From positions 1 through 64,000 of the forward strand of contig DASZSW010000026.1 of NCBI GenBank assembly GCA_035548515.1: 64,000 bases of DNA, read 5' to 3'. The notes below the pieces were generated by a model. That model was given only the letters and a program-made list of their open reading frames with translations. It was not told the DNA's origin and did no database searches. Shown here one piece after another: positions 7,433 through 15,746 of the stretch. This DNA comes from DASZQY01 sp035548515. GTDB lineage: Bacteria; Pseudomonadota; Alphaproteobacteria; Rhizobiales; Kaistiaceae. Both the position numbers and the translations under genes were made by a program. Position 1 is the stretch's first letter. Every line of letters begins with the position of its first letter.

Positions 7433-8242
7433 ATGAAACGCCTCGCGCTTGCTGTGCTCCTCCTTGTGCCCACGGCGTCCGCCTTCGCGGCCGTCGGCGA
7501 TTGGGCTACCGGCCAGAAGGCCGAGGTGCGGCTGCTCGCTTCGGGCGTCGGCGCGGATGGGAAACTCGCTGCCGGCGTTGAAGTCGCGTTGCCCGAAGGA
7601 TGGACGACATATTGGCGCAACCCGGGCGACGCCGGCATCCCGCCGGTGTTCGACTTCACCGCGTCGAAGAACGTCGGTGCGACCGAGATCAGTTATCCGG
7701 TTCCGACGCGCCAGGACGATGGCGCCGACACCGTCACCAACGTCTACGTCGGCGGCGTCGTTTTTCCGGTCGCGATCGCAATTCCCGATCCTTCCAGGCC
7801 GGCGGATGTCGAACTGACGTTGCATCTCGGTGTGTGCCAGCAGATTTGTGTGCCCGAAGACGTGTCGCTGTCGCTGACAGTGCCGGCCGGCGAGAAAGAC
7901 GCCGCGGTCGAGAAACAGCTGGCCGCCGCCCGCGCCCTTGTCCCTGGCGCGGCACAGCCCGGCAAGTTTGCGCTGGACTCGGTCATCCAGAGCGGCGGCA
8001 CCGAGCGTCGTCCGATATTTCACTTCACTGGCGCCGTCCCTGATGCCGAGAACGCTGTCCTCTTCGTCGAGGGCCCCGACGATTGGGCTCCGTACACGCC
8101 CGAGTACAATCCCGGCGATAAGCCGGGATGGGATGTCGAATTTTCCCGCACCGGCGCGAAGACGCCGATTGCCGGCGCGACGTTCCGGGTGACTATCCGT
8201 TCGGGGTCAGCCGCGATAGAGCAGACCATCGGTCTCAAATAG
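7433..8242 (+). CDS. DsbD N-terminal-domain-like exported protein
   Basis: A 269-aa protein with a signal peptide (MKRLALAVLLLVPTASAFA, cut near residue 19). The rest resembles the N-terminal periplasmic domain of DsbD/ScsB thiol-disulfide reductases: it contains the family's G-W-x-T-Y-W-x-N-P-G-D-x-G stretch and a Cys-x3-Cys pair (CQQIC). The membrane and thioredoxin domains of full DsbD are absent, so this is a stand-alone version. Its redox partner is unknown. An alternative ATG at 7421 adds four residues. A peroxiredoxin gene follows 17 bases later, suggesting a redox theme. Confidence 0.85.
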   Translation: MKRLALAVLLLVPTASAFAAVGDWATGQKAEVRLLASGVGADGKLAAGVEVALPEGWTTYWRNPGDAGIPPVFDFTASKNVGATEISYPVPTRQDDGADTVTNVYVGGVVFPVAIAIPDPSRPADVELTLHLGVCQQICVPEDVSLSLTVPAGEKDAAVEKQLAAARALVPGAAQPGKFALDSVIQSGGTERRPIFHFTGAVPDAENAVLFVEGPDDWAPYTPEYNPGDKPGWDVEFSRTGAKTPIAGATFRVTIRSGSAAIEQTIGLK

Positions 8243-8259
8243 CAGATAGGACGACGAGC

Positions 8260-8772
8260 ATGATCAAAGTGGGCGATCGCCTTCCGGAAGGTACCTTCCG
8301 CGTGAAGCAGGACGACGACTCGGTGAAGGAAGTGGCCGTGGCCGATCTGTTCAAGGGCCAGAACGTCGTGCTCGTCGGCGTGCCGGGCGCCTTCACTTCG
8401 ACCTGCCACAAGGCGCACATCCCGCAGTTCGTCACCCACGCCTCCGAGATGAAGGCCCATGGCGTGGACCGGATCGTGGTCATGGCGGTCAACGATCACC
8501 ATGTGATGAAGATGTGGGGCGAGTCGCTTGGCGGTCATGGCAAAATCGACTTCGTCGCCGACGGCGATGCCGTCTACGCCACGGCTCTCGGCCTTGCCGT
8601 CAAGATTCCGGGTATGGGTACGCGCGTCCGCCGCTTCTCCGCGTTGGTCGACGATGGCGTCGTCAAGACGCTGAACTTCGAGCCCGAGGGCGGCAAGGGC
8701 ATTCAGGTCACCGGTGCCGAGGTGATCCTGGCGCAGCTGGCAAGCGCCGCGGTCAGCGTCGCTTCACCTTGA
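8260..8772 (+). CDS. Peroxiredoxin (Prx5 type, one cysteine)
   Basis: Thiol peroxidase that reduces hydrogen and organic peroxides. The 170-aa protein has the Prx5-family active site PGAFTSTCH with peroxidatic Cys49. No second cysteine is visible, so it should need an external thiol to recycle. The ATG at 8260 is 17 bases after the DsbD-like gene, so the two probably share a transcript. Its 3' end overlaps the convergent rnhA gene by 20 bases (8753-8772). Confidence 0.93.
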   Translation: MIKVGDRLPEGTFRVKQDDDSVKEVAVADLFKGQNVVLVGVPGAFTSTCHKAHIPQFVTHASEMKAHGVDRIVVMAVNDHHVMKMWGESLGGHGKIDFVADGDAVYATALGLAVKIPGMGTRVRRFSALVDDGVVKTLNFEPEGGKGIQVTGAEVILAQLASAAVSVASP

Positions 8773-9199
8773 ACGGCGCCATGCCCTCGTTGGCGAGCTG
8801 ATCTGCGCGCTCGTTGCCATGCGTGCCGGCGTGGCCCTTGACCCAGTGCCACTTGATGTCGTGCTTCGCCGCGAGTGCGTCGAGCTTCTGCCAGAGGTCG
8901 ACGTTCTTCACCGGCTTCCGGTCGCTCGTCTTCCAGCCGTTCCTCTTCCACCCGGCGACCCAGCCCATGACGCCGCCGCGCACGTACTGCGAGTCCGTGT
9001 AAAAGTCGATCGCCGTCGGCCCCTTGAGCGCCGACAGCGCCTCGATCGCGGCGGTCAGCTCCATGCGGTTGTTGGTGGTATGCGCCTCGCCGCCCTTCAG
9101 GTCCTTCTCGTGTCCGTCCCACATCAGCACCGCGCCCCAGCCGCCCGGTCCGGGGTTGCCAGAGCATGCGCCGTCGCTCCAGATCGCGACACGCTTCAC
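8753..9199 (-). CDS. rnhA: Ribonuclease HI
   Basis: Cleaves the RNA strand of RNA-DNA hybrids. The 148-aa protein has the complete catalytic set: Asp9 (WSDGACSGNPGPGG), Glu47 (NNRMELTAA), Asp69 (YTDSQYV), His123 and Asp133 (KGHAGTHGNERAD). Each is one position before its E. coli counterpart. The start is GTG at 9199, overlapping the thrB stop (GTGA), so it is coupled to thrB. Longer upstream extensions would overlap thrB in another frame and are rejected. Confidence 0.96.
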   Translation of the reverse strand: MKRVAIWSDGACSGNPGPGGWGAVLMWDGHEKDLKGGEAHTTNNRMELTAAIEALSALKGPTAIDFYTDSQYVRGGVMGWVAGWKRNGWKTSDRKPVKNVDLWQKLDALAAKHDIKWHWVKGHAGTHGNERADQLANEGMAPFKVKRR

Positions 9200-10161
9200 G
9201 CCGTCAACCCGTAGGCCGCCGCGTCGGTCACGCTGCGATGGAAGCGAAGCTTGCGGTAGTACTCCAGCGGATCCTTGGGCACGACCAGCGCGCCTTCCGG
9301 CACCTCGAGCCAGTCGTAGAGGCGCGTCAGCAGGAACCGCAGCGCCGAGCCGCGCGCCAGCAATGGCAGCGCCGCGATTTCCGCCGCATCGAACTTGCGC
9401 ACCGACTGGTAGCCACCAAGTAATGCCCGCGCCTTGGTGACGTTGAGCGACCCGTCCGGCTCGAAACACCACGCGTTGAGACAGATGGCAGCATCGTAAG
9501 CGAGCATGTCGTTGCAGGCGAAATAGAAGTCGATGATCCCCGACAGCTCGCCGCCGAGGAAAAACACGTTGTCGCGGAACAGGTCCGCGTGGATCACGCC
9601 GGTGCGGAGCCCCTTCGGCCAATGCATCTCCAGATACGCCAGTTCGTCGGCGATCTCCGCCGAAAGGCCCATCTGCACCGTGTCGGCCCGGGATCGGCTG
9701 AGATCGAACAGCGGTCGCCACCCCGCGACCGACAGCGCGTTTTTCCGGGTCAATGCGAAACCCTCGCCGGCGAGGTGCAGCCGCGCCAGCGCCTCGCCGA
9801 CCGCGCCACAGTGGCGCGCATCGGGTCGCCGCACCCACATGCCCGAGAGGAACGTGACGATTGCCGCTGGTCGCCCCGCAAGCTGGTTCAGCGCATTGCC
9901 CATGCGGTCACGGACGGGCAGGGGACACGAGATGCCGCGGCTGGCGAGATGCTCCATCAACCCGATGAAGAACGGCAGGTCGGCCGGATCGACGCGCTTC
10001 TCGTAGAGAGTCAGGATGTAGTTGCCGCGCTCGGTCGATAGCAGGTAGTTCGAATTCTCCACGCCCTCGGCGATGCCCTTCAGTGACAGCACGCTGCCAA
10101 GGTCATAGCCCGCCATGAAGGCGTCGAACGCCTCGTCGGGGATTTCGGTATAGACGGCCAT
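9196..10161 (-). CDS. thrB: Homoserine kinase (ThrB, aminoglycoside-phosphotransferase fold)
   Basis: Phosphorylates homoserine in threonine biosynthesis, the step before ThrC (encoded at 17.0-18.4 kb). The 321-aa protein belongs to the APH-like ThrB class of Alphaproteobacteria. It shows GVENSNYLL near the N-terminus, the Brenner-type catalytic segment VIHADLFRDNVFF, and the metal-binding IIDFYFACND. It ends in a GTGA overlap with rnhA, an arrangement often seen in this bacterial class. Confidence 0.95.
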   Translation of the reverse strand: MAVYTEIPDEAFDAFMAGYDLGSVLSLKGIAEGVENSNYLLSTERGNYILTLYEKRVDPADLPFFIGLMEHLASRGISCPLPVRDRMGNALNQLAGRPAAIVTFLSGMWVRRPDARHCGAVGEALARLHLAGEGFALTRKNALSVAGWRPLFDLSRSRADTVQMGLSAEIADELAYLEMHWPKGLRTGVIHADLFRDNVFFLGGELSGIIDFYFACNDMLAYDAAICLNAWCFEPDGSLNVTKARALLGGYQSVRKFDAAEIAALPLLARGSALRFLLTRLYDWLEVPEGALVVPKDPLEYYRKLRFHRSVTDAAAYGLTA

Positions 10162-10255
10162 CGCTTCGCTCCGCCGCGTTTGATCCCATGCCCGGCCGTG
10201 CTAGGCAACGGCGGCAAACCGCCGTCCCCGAGAGTATCATCCTAAGGTGTCCGCT

Positions 10256-11149
10256 ATGACCGCCCCCGCATGGGCGTGGGTCGTGTTCACCCTCGTCGCC
10301 GCCACCGCCCAGACCTTCCGCAACGCCGCGCAGCGCAGCCTCACCGAGACGTTGGGGACCGCTGGCGCCACGCACGTCCGCTTCCTGTTCGGACTGCCGT
10401 TCGGGCTGCTGATGCTGGCCGTTGTGGCGGTAGTCGCTGGGCCGTTACCGATGCCGGGTGCCGCCACATTGGCTTGGACCGTGTTTGGCGCCCTGAGCCA
10501 GATCGTGGCGACAGGGCTGATGCTCGCCGCCATGCGTGAACGTTCGTTTGTCGTCACCACCGCCTACACCAAGACGGAGCCGATCCAGGTGGCGCTGTTC
10601 GCCGTCGTCTTCTTGGGCGAGCACCTGACCCCGGTGCTGATCGCCGCAATCCTCACCGCCACAGCTGGCGTGCTGGCCCTCTCGTGGCCGCAACGGAGTG
10701 GCGACGAAATCTTCTCGTGGCGTCCCGCAGCGCTCGGCATCATTTCCGGCGGCCTGTTCGCACTCGCCGCAGTTGCCTTCCGCGGCGGCATCGGCACGCT
10801 GGATGCGCCTTACATCCCGGCTGCCACGACGACACTGGCGTTGTCGCTGGCCGTGCAGTCGGTGCTGCTCTCCGCCTGGCTGTGGTTCCGCGAGCCGGAA
10901 GTTCTGCGTGGCGTGCTCCGCGCATGGCGCCCGTCGCTGCCCGCGGGCTTCCTCGGCGCCTTCGCTTCAGAGATGTGGTTCCTCGCCTTTGCGATTCAGT
11001 CGCCGTCGCGCGTGCGCACGCTGGGGCTGGTCGAGATTGTGATTGCCGGCATCGTTTCGCGTCGTCTGTTTACGCAGAAGTTGAGCCTGCGCGACCTGGC
11101 CGGCATGGCACTTGTGATCGTTGGCATCGGCCTGCTGTTTGACAGCTAG
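10256..11149 (+). CDS. DMT superfamily (EamA) transporter
   Basis: A 297-aa inner-membrane protein with about ten hydrophobic helices arranged as two EamA-like halves, typical of drug/metabolite exporters. The substrate cannot be read from sequence. ATG 10256 is preferred over GTG 10247 because an AAGG ribosome site (10244-10247) lies at proper distance. The stop codon overlaps that of convergent ispH in the tetranucleotide CTAG (11146-11149). Confidence 0.88.
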   Translation: MTAPAWAWVVFTLVAATAQTFRNAAQRSLTETLGTAGATHVRFLFGLPFGLLMLAVVAVVAGPLPMPGAATLAWTVFGALSQIVATGLMLAAMRERSFVVTTAYTKTEPIQVALFAVVFLGEHLTPVLIAAILTATAGVLALSWPQRSGDEIFSWRPAALGIISGGLFALAAVAFRGGIGTLDAPYIPAATTTLALSLAVQSVLLSAWLWFREPEVLRGVLRAWRPSLPAGFLGAFASEMWFLAFAIQSPSRVRTLGLVEIVIAGIVSRRLFTQKLSLRDLAGMALVIVGIGLLFDS

Positions 11150-12108
11150 GCGGCCGTCGGCTCGCGCAAGGCGCGCGGCAGGTTGAAGGTGATCGCCTCC
11201 TCGGCGGCCGTCACCACTTCTACGGCGACGTCGTAGCGCGCTGCGAACGCATCGATGACTTCCTCGACCAACACCTCCGGTGCCGATGCACCGGCGGTGA
11301 TTCCGACACGCTTGATGTCGCCGAGCTGAGCCCAATCGATATCGGCGGCCCGCTGCACCAGCAGCGACACGCGGCAGCCGGCGCGCTCAGCGACTTCGCG
11401 AAGGCGTTGCGAGTTGGATGAATTGGGGGCGCCAATGACGATCATTGCATCGATGCCCCCGGCAATGCGCTTCACCGCCTCTTGCCGGTTTGTCGTCGCA
11501 TAGCAGATGTCTTCCTTGTGCGGCGCTACCATCGCGGGGAAGCGCTGCTGGAGAATCGCGACGATCGAGGCGGTGTCGTCGACCGACAGGGTCGTCTGCG
11601 TGATGAACGCGAGCTGCTTCGCCGAGTTCGGCTGAAAGGCTCGCGCATCGGCCTCCGTCTCGATCAACGTGATCGCGCCGTCGGGCAGTTGCCCCATCGT
11701 GCCCGCGACCTCGGGGTGACCGGCATGCCCGATGAGCACGATTTCCCGGCCGCGCTTGAAGTGTATCTCCGCTTCGCGGTGCACCTTGGTCACCAGCGGG
11801 CAGGTGGCATCGAGGTGAAACAGGTTGCGCAGTTTCGCTTCTTCAGGCACCGCCTTGGCGACGCCATGGGCCGAGAAAATCACCGGCTGCGTCGTCGCCG
11901 GTATCTCAGCAATATCCTCGACGAAGACCGCACCCTTCGCCTTCAGTGAATCGACCACGTAGCGATTGTGTACGATCTCGTGCCGCACATAGACGGGCGG
12001 ACCATACTTTTCGAGCGCCAGTTCTACGATCTGGATGGCGCGATCGACGCCGGCACAGAAGCCGCGCGGGCTGCACAGCAGAACCTCGAGATGTGGCTTC
12101 TCGCCCAT
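11146..12108 (-). CDS. ispH: 4-Hydroxy-3-methylbut-2-enyl diphosphate reductase
   Basis: Last enzyme of the MEP isoprenoid pathway, an iron-sulfur protein that makes IPP and DMAPP. The 320-aa protein has the conserved cysteines at Cys12 (LLCSPRGFCAGV), in DATCPLVTKVH and in EDICYATTNRQ. The His and Glu motifs around YVRHEIVHN are also present. ATG 12108 gives the normal family length and lies 37 bases after the EAL-protein stop. Upstream codons in the same frame cross that stop region and are unlikely. Other MEP-route genes in the window are ispE (41.6 kb) and the polyprenyl synthase (44.5 kb). Confidence 0.97.
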   Translation of the reverse strand: MGEKPHLEVLLCSPRGFCAGVDRAIQIVELALEKYGPPVYVRHEIVHNRYVVDSLKAKGAVFVEDIAEIPATTQPVIFSAHGVAKAVPEEAKLRNLFHLDATCPLVTKVHREAEIHFKRGREIVLIGHAGHPEVAGTMGQLPDGAITLIETEADARAFQPNSAKQLAFITQTTLSVDDTASIVAILQQRFPAMVAPHKEDICYATTNRQEAVKRIAGGIDAMIVIGAPNSSNSQRLREVAERAGCRVSLLVQRAADIDWAQLGDIKRVGITAGASAPEVLVEEVIDAFAARYDVAVEVVTAAEEAITFNLPRALREPTAA

Positions 12109-12145
12109 GCGGCTGACATGGCCGCGCAGGCACCCTCTGTCAAGG

Positions 12146-15055
12146 CTAGGCGCTGACCGCCTCGTCCTCGTCTTCCTCGGCATCGGCCTTGCGGAAGATC
12201 AAGCGCGTAGCTTCGGCCGAGGTCATCGGCTGGCCGTAAAGGAAACCCTGGACGAATTCGCAGCCGAGCTCGTGCAGCTCCTCCGCATCCGCCTCTGATT
12301 CCGCGCCTTCCGCGACCACATCCATGCCGAGATCGTGCGCCAGCTGGATGATCGAGCGCAGGATAACGCGCCGGTCGCCGAGACCCTGGCCGCGCACGAA
12401 TGTCTGGTCGATCTTGATGGTGTCGAACGGAAAACGCTGAAGATACGACAGTGACGAGTACCCGGTCCCGAAGTCGTCGAGCGACAGTCCGGCGCCGAGT
12501 TCGCGCACGCGCGACAGCACCTGGGCCGCGTATTCCGGATTCTCCATCACCAGACTTTCGGTCACCTCCAGCTTGAGCGAACCGCGCTTGAGGTTGGAAC
12601 GCACCAGCACTGCCTTGACGTCGTTGATCAAGTCGTGCCGCAGCAACTGCCGGCTGGAGACGTTGACGCTGGCGAAAAGCGACGTGTTGCGGCCGAGGCC
12701 TTCCTGCCAGTCGGCAAGCTGCTTGGCCGCCCGATCGAGCACAAACAGGCCCAGCGGGATGATCAGGCCAGTGCGCTCTGCGAGCGGCACGAAGTCCGAC
12801 GGCGGAATACGTCCGAGCTTCGGGTGGTCCCAACGCACAAGCGCCTCGAACCCCGCGACGGTCTTGTCTTCCAGCCGCACGATCGGCTGGTAGAGTACCT
12901 TGATCTCCTCGCGCCCAAGCGCGCGTCGCAGGTCTGACTCCAGGGTCGCAAGGTCGCTGCCGTGCTGACGGAGCGCCGGACGGAACGCCTCGATGCGATC
13001 GCCGCCGAGCCGCTTCGCGTGATACGTGCCCATCTCGGCATCGCGCACGACCTCTTCCGCGTCGTTCTGCTTGCCGTCGTGCATCGCGATGCCGATCGAC
13101 GCCGTGAGGAATATCTCCTTCTCGCCGAGGGTTATCGGCGCGCGGAGTGTCCGCCGCACCGACTCGGCGAAGGCGGCGATGCGCTCGGGCTGGTTCTCCG
13201 AGATGAGCAGGAACGCGAACTGGTCGCCAGAAAGCCGTGCCAGCGTATCCTGCTGCTTCAGCAGGCGGGCGAGCCGCCGCGCGATGGTGAGCAGGATCGA
13301 GTCACCGACCGCGATGCCGAAGCCGTCGTTCACCTGCTTGAACCGGTCGATGTCGAGAATGAATACCGATGGCCGCGTCGTGTTCTCGGCGTTGGCGCGC
13401 GTGATCGCCGCGCCCAGCCGATCGAGGAACAGCTGCCGGTTGGGCAGCCCGGTGAGGTTGTCGTGCACTGCGTCGTGCAACAGCCGCTCCTCGGCGTTTC
13501 GCTCCTCCGTTACATCGAGCAGGGTGCCGACGCAGCGCAGCACCTCGCCATCGGTGCCAAGCATCGGCCGCGCCCGGAGATGGAACCAACGGTAGTGCCC
13601 ATCCTCGGCGCGCAGGCGGAAGTCTTGCGCGATACGCCCGCGGCGCAACTCGACGGCCGTGTCGAGCGTGGTCTTGAATCGGTCACGGTCGCCGGGGTGG
13701 AGAATCTCCAGCCAGTCGCGGGCAGGTCCCTCGAGCGATCCGCGCTTCCGGCCGAGCAGGTCCTCGGCCTCCGGGCCGGTGAAGATGCGGTCGCGGGTCA
13801 CGTCCCAGTCCCAGACGATGTCGCCGGCGCCCGTCAGCGCCAGCGCCTTCCGCTCGGTATCGCCCAACGGTCCGTGCGTGATGACGCCACCGGCGAACGC
13901 ATGCTGGAGCACGGTGAAGCCGATGAGCAGCACAATCAGCACCAGCCCACCGGCAAGCGCCGGCTGCACCACGTCGTTCGCCAGGCTGCCGGTAACGGTG
14001 AGCCACGCGGCGAAAGTCCACACCAGCAGCAATACCCACGTCGGGATGAGCATGATCGCGCGGTCATACTTGTGGGTCGCGAGATATACGATGACCGCGA
14101 ACCCCAGGATACCGGTGAGCCCGATCGAGAAGCGCGCAATGCCCGCCGCCACCGAAGGCTCGATCACGGCGACGCCGAGCAGGACCGCAAGGCCGATGAG
14201 CCAGCCGATGGTGACGTCGCGATAGCGGACGTGCCAGCGATTGAGGTTGAGATACGTGTACGTGAAGATGACCAACGATGCAGCGAGGAAGACTTCTGCG
14301 CCACCGCGCCATGACTGGTCGGCGCCCGGCGCCACGTTGATGACGCGGTTCCAGAAGCCGAAGTCGACGCACAGGTAGACCAGCACCGCCCAGGCAAGCG
14401 CCGCGGTCGCTGGGAACATTGCGGTGCCGCGCACCACGAACACGATCGTCATGAACAGCGCCAGCAGGCCGCCGATGCCGAGCACGATGCCGTGGTAGAG
14501 CGTGTAGCTGTTGACGGAATCCTTGTAGGCGTCACTGTCCCAGAGATAGAGCTGCGGCAATTCCGGTGTGCGCAACTCGGCGACGAAGGTCACGACCGCG
14601 CCGGGGTCCAGCGTGATGCGGAAGACGTCCGCTTCCTGGCTGAGCTGGCGGTCGGGCGCGAAGCCCTGGCTGGGCGTGATCGTCGCGATGCGCGATGCAC
14701 CGAGGTCCGGCCAGAAGAGGCCCGAACCTGAGAGACGGAAATGGGGCGCGACCAGCAGGCGATCGATCTGCTCGTCGCCGGTGTTGGTCAGCGCGAACAC
14801 CGCCCAGTTGGAGGCGCCGCCCGCGCTTTCCCGTGCGCGGACCTCGATGCGACGCACGATGCCGTCCTGGCCCGGAGCAGTGGAAACCTGGATGCGATCG
14901 TCCGGCTGATGAAAAATCTGCACGGCCTTCGTCAGGTCGAGCGTCTTGCCGTCGAGCGGCACCGACGCCGCCTCGAGCGCGTACGCGGGCAGACTCGCAA
15001 CGCCAAACGTCAACAGAAGAAGCGTGAGAGCCGCGATCCGACGCGCGAACGACAA
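12146..15055 (-). CDS. Membrane PAS-GGDEF-EAL protein, probable c-di-GMP phosphodiesterase
   Basis: A 969-aa regulator. It has a signal peptide (1-27), a periplasmic sensor region (about 28-175), seven to eight membrane helices (about 180-400, of the 7TM-DISM kind), a PAS domain (about 425-545), a GGDEF domain (about 555-710) and an EAL domain (about 720-955). The GGDEF signature is degenerate (SGDQF, Ser609-Phe613), so cyclase activity is doubtful. The EAL signature is intact (FEALVRW, Glu737; later DDFGTGYSS), so c-di-GMP hydrolysis is likely. I chose TTG 15055 because GGAGG sits five bases upstream. The ORF extends further only through the antisense-like frame of the GNAT gene. Confidence 0.92.
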   Translation of the reverse strand: MSFARRIAALTLLLLTFGVASLPAYALEAASVPLDGKTLDLTKAVQIFHQPDDRIQVSTAPGQDGIVRRIEVRARESAGGASNWAVFALTNTGDEQIDRLLVAPHFRLSGSGLFWPDLGASRIATITPSQGFAPDRQLSQEADVFRITLDPGAVVTFVAELRTPELPQLYLWDSDAYKDSVNSYTLYHGIVLGIGGLLALFMTIVFVVRGTAMFPATAALAWAVLVYLCVDFGFWNRVINVAPGADQSWRGGAEVFLAASLVIFTYTYLNLNRWHVRYRDVTIGWLIGLAVLLGVAVIEPSVAAGIARFSIGLTGILGFAVIVYLATHKYDRAIMLIPTWVLLLVWTFAAWLTVTGSLANDVVQPALAGGLVLIVLLIGFTVLQHAFAGGVITHGPLGDTERKALALTGAGDIVWDWDVTRDRIFTGPEAEDLLGRKRGSLEGPARDWLEILHPGDRDRFKTTLDTAVELRRGRIAQDFRLRAEDGHYRWFHLRARPMLGTDGEVLRCVGTLLDVTEERNAEERLLHDAVHDNLTGLPNRQLFLDRLGAAITRANAENTTRPSVFILDIDRFKQVNDGFGIAVGDSILLTIARRLARLLKQQDTLARLSGDQFAFLLISENQPERIAAFAESVRRTLRAPITLGEKEIFLTASIGIAMHDGKQNDAEEVVRDAEMGTYHAKRLGGDRIEAFRPALRQHGSDLATLESDLRRALGREEIKVLYQPIVRLEDKTVAGFEALVRWDHPKLGRIPPSDFVPLAERTGLIIPLGLFVLDRAAKQLADWQEGLGRNTSLFASVNVSSRQLLRHDLINDVKAVLVRSNLKRGSLKLEVTESLVMENPEYAAQVLSRVRELGAGLSLDDFGTGYSSLSYLQRFPFDTIKIDQTFVRGQGLGDRRVILRSIIQLAHDLGMDVVAEGAESEADAEELHELGCEFVQGFLYGQPMTSAEATRLIFRKADAEEDEDEAVSA

Positions 15056-15156
15056 CCGATCCTCCGGATCCTGGGGCCGATTCGAGACTTTACTATGGGG
15101 AACGGCGCCGCGCGACAAGCCGATCCCGTACAGATGGTGGAGAAGCGGCCGCAGCC

Positions 15157-15744
15157 TCACGTGCGCGGATCGTCGCGGACGAGCCCGTAAAGCACGTGGT
15201 CCTGCCAACGGCCGTCGATGCAGAGGTACTTGCGCGCATAACCCTCGCGCTGGAACCCAACCTTTTCCAGGAGCCGGATCGAGGCGCCGTTGTGCGGCAG
15301 GCATGCCGCCTCGACACGGTTAAGGTGCAGTGTCTCGAAGGCGAAGGCCACGACGGCGCGCACAGCCGAAGTCATCAGGCCCTTGCCGGCATAGGGCTTG
15401 CCCATCCAGTAACCGAGCGTCACCGTCTGCGCGACACCGCGCTGAATCTGACCCATCGTCAACCCGCCGACCAGCGTGTCGCCATCGGCTGCAAACACGA
15501 AGAACGGATAACCTGTGCCGTTGCGCACCTCGCGCTGGTAACGCCGCAGCCGGCGACGAAAGGCGAGCTTGGTAAGATCGTCGCTCGGCCATACCGGCTC
15601 CCATGGCGCCAGGAATGCGCGGCTCTCCTCGCGCAGCTTCGCCCACTGCGGGAAGTCGGCAAGCGCGGGCGTGCGTAGCACGACCCTGTCGCCGCGCAGT
15701 GTCGGATAAGTCGCGTTGTTCGTGATGGACCGGAGAAACGCCAT
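15157..15744 (-). CDS. GNAT N-acetyltransferase, RimJ/RimL type
   Basis: A 195-aa acetyl-CoA-dependent acetyltransferase. The arrangement RVVLRTPALADF, a long central sheet region, GYWMGKPYAGKGLMTSAVRA (acetyl-CoA binding) and NRVEAACLPHN-ASIRLLEKVGF is that of RimJ/RimL enzymes, which acetylate ribosomal protein N-termini. The real substrate here is unknown. It lies two bases after the M16 peptidase stop (reading on the minus strand), so thrC, the peptidase and this gene form one unit. Confidence 0.92.
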   Translation of the reverse strand: MAFLRSITNNATYPTLRGDRVVLRTPALADFPQWAKLREESRAFLAPWEPVWPSDDLTKLAFRRRLRRYQREVRNGTGYPFFVFAADGDTLVGGLTMGQIQRGVAQTVTLGYWMGKPYAGKGLMTSAVRAVVAFAFETLHLNRVEAACLPHNGASIRLLEKVGFQREGYARKYLCIDGRWQDHVLYGLVRDDPRT

Positions 15745-15746
15745 CG

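Noticed and set aside
7313..8023. N-terminal extension of yqgE to 443 aa
   Set aside because: The added part is antisense to the DsbD-like gene, which has a signal peptide and a domain match. The YqgE family starts at 7312.
12962..14314. 450-aa plus-strand frame opposite the EAL protein
   Set aside because: Acidic/basic low-complexity shadow of a well-supported domain protein.
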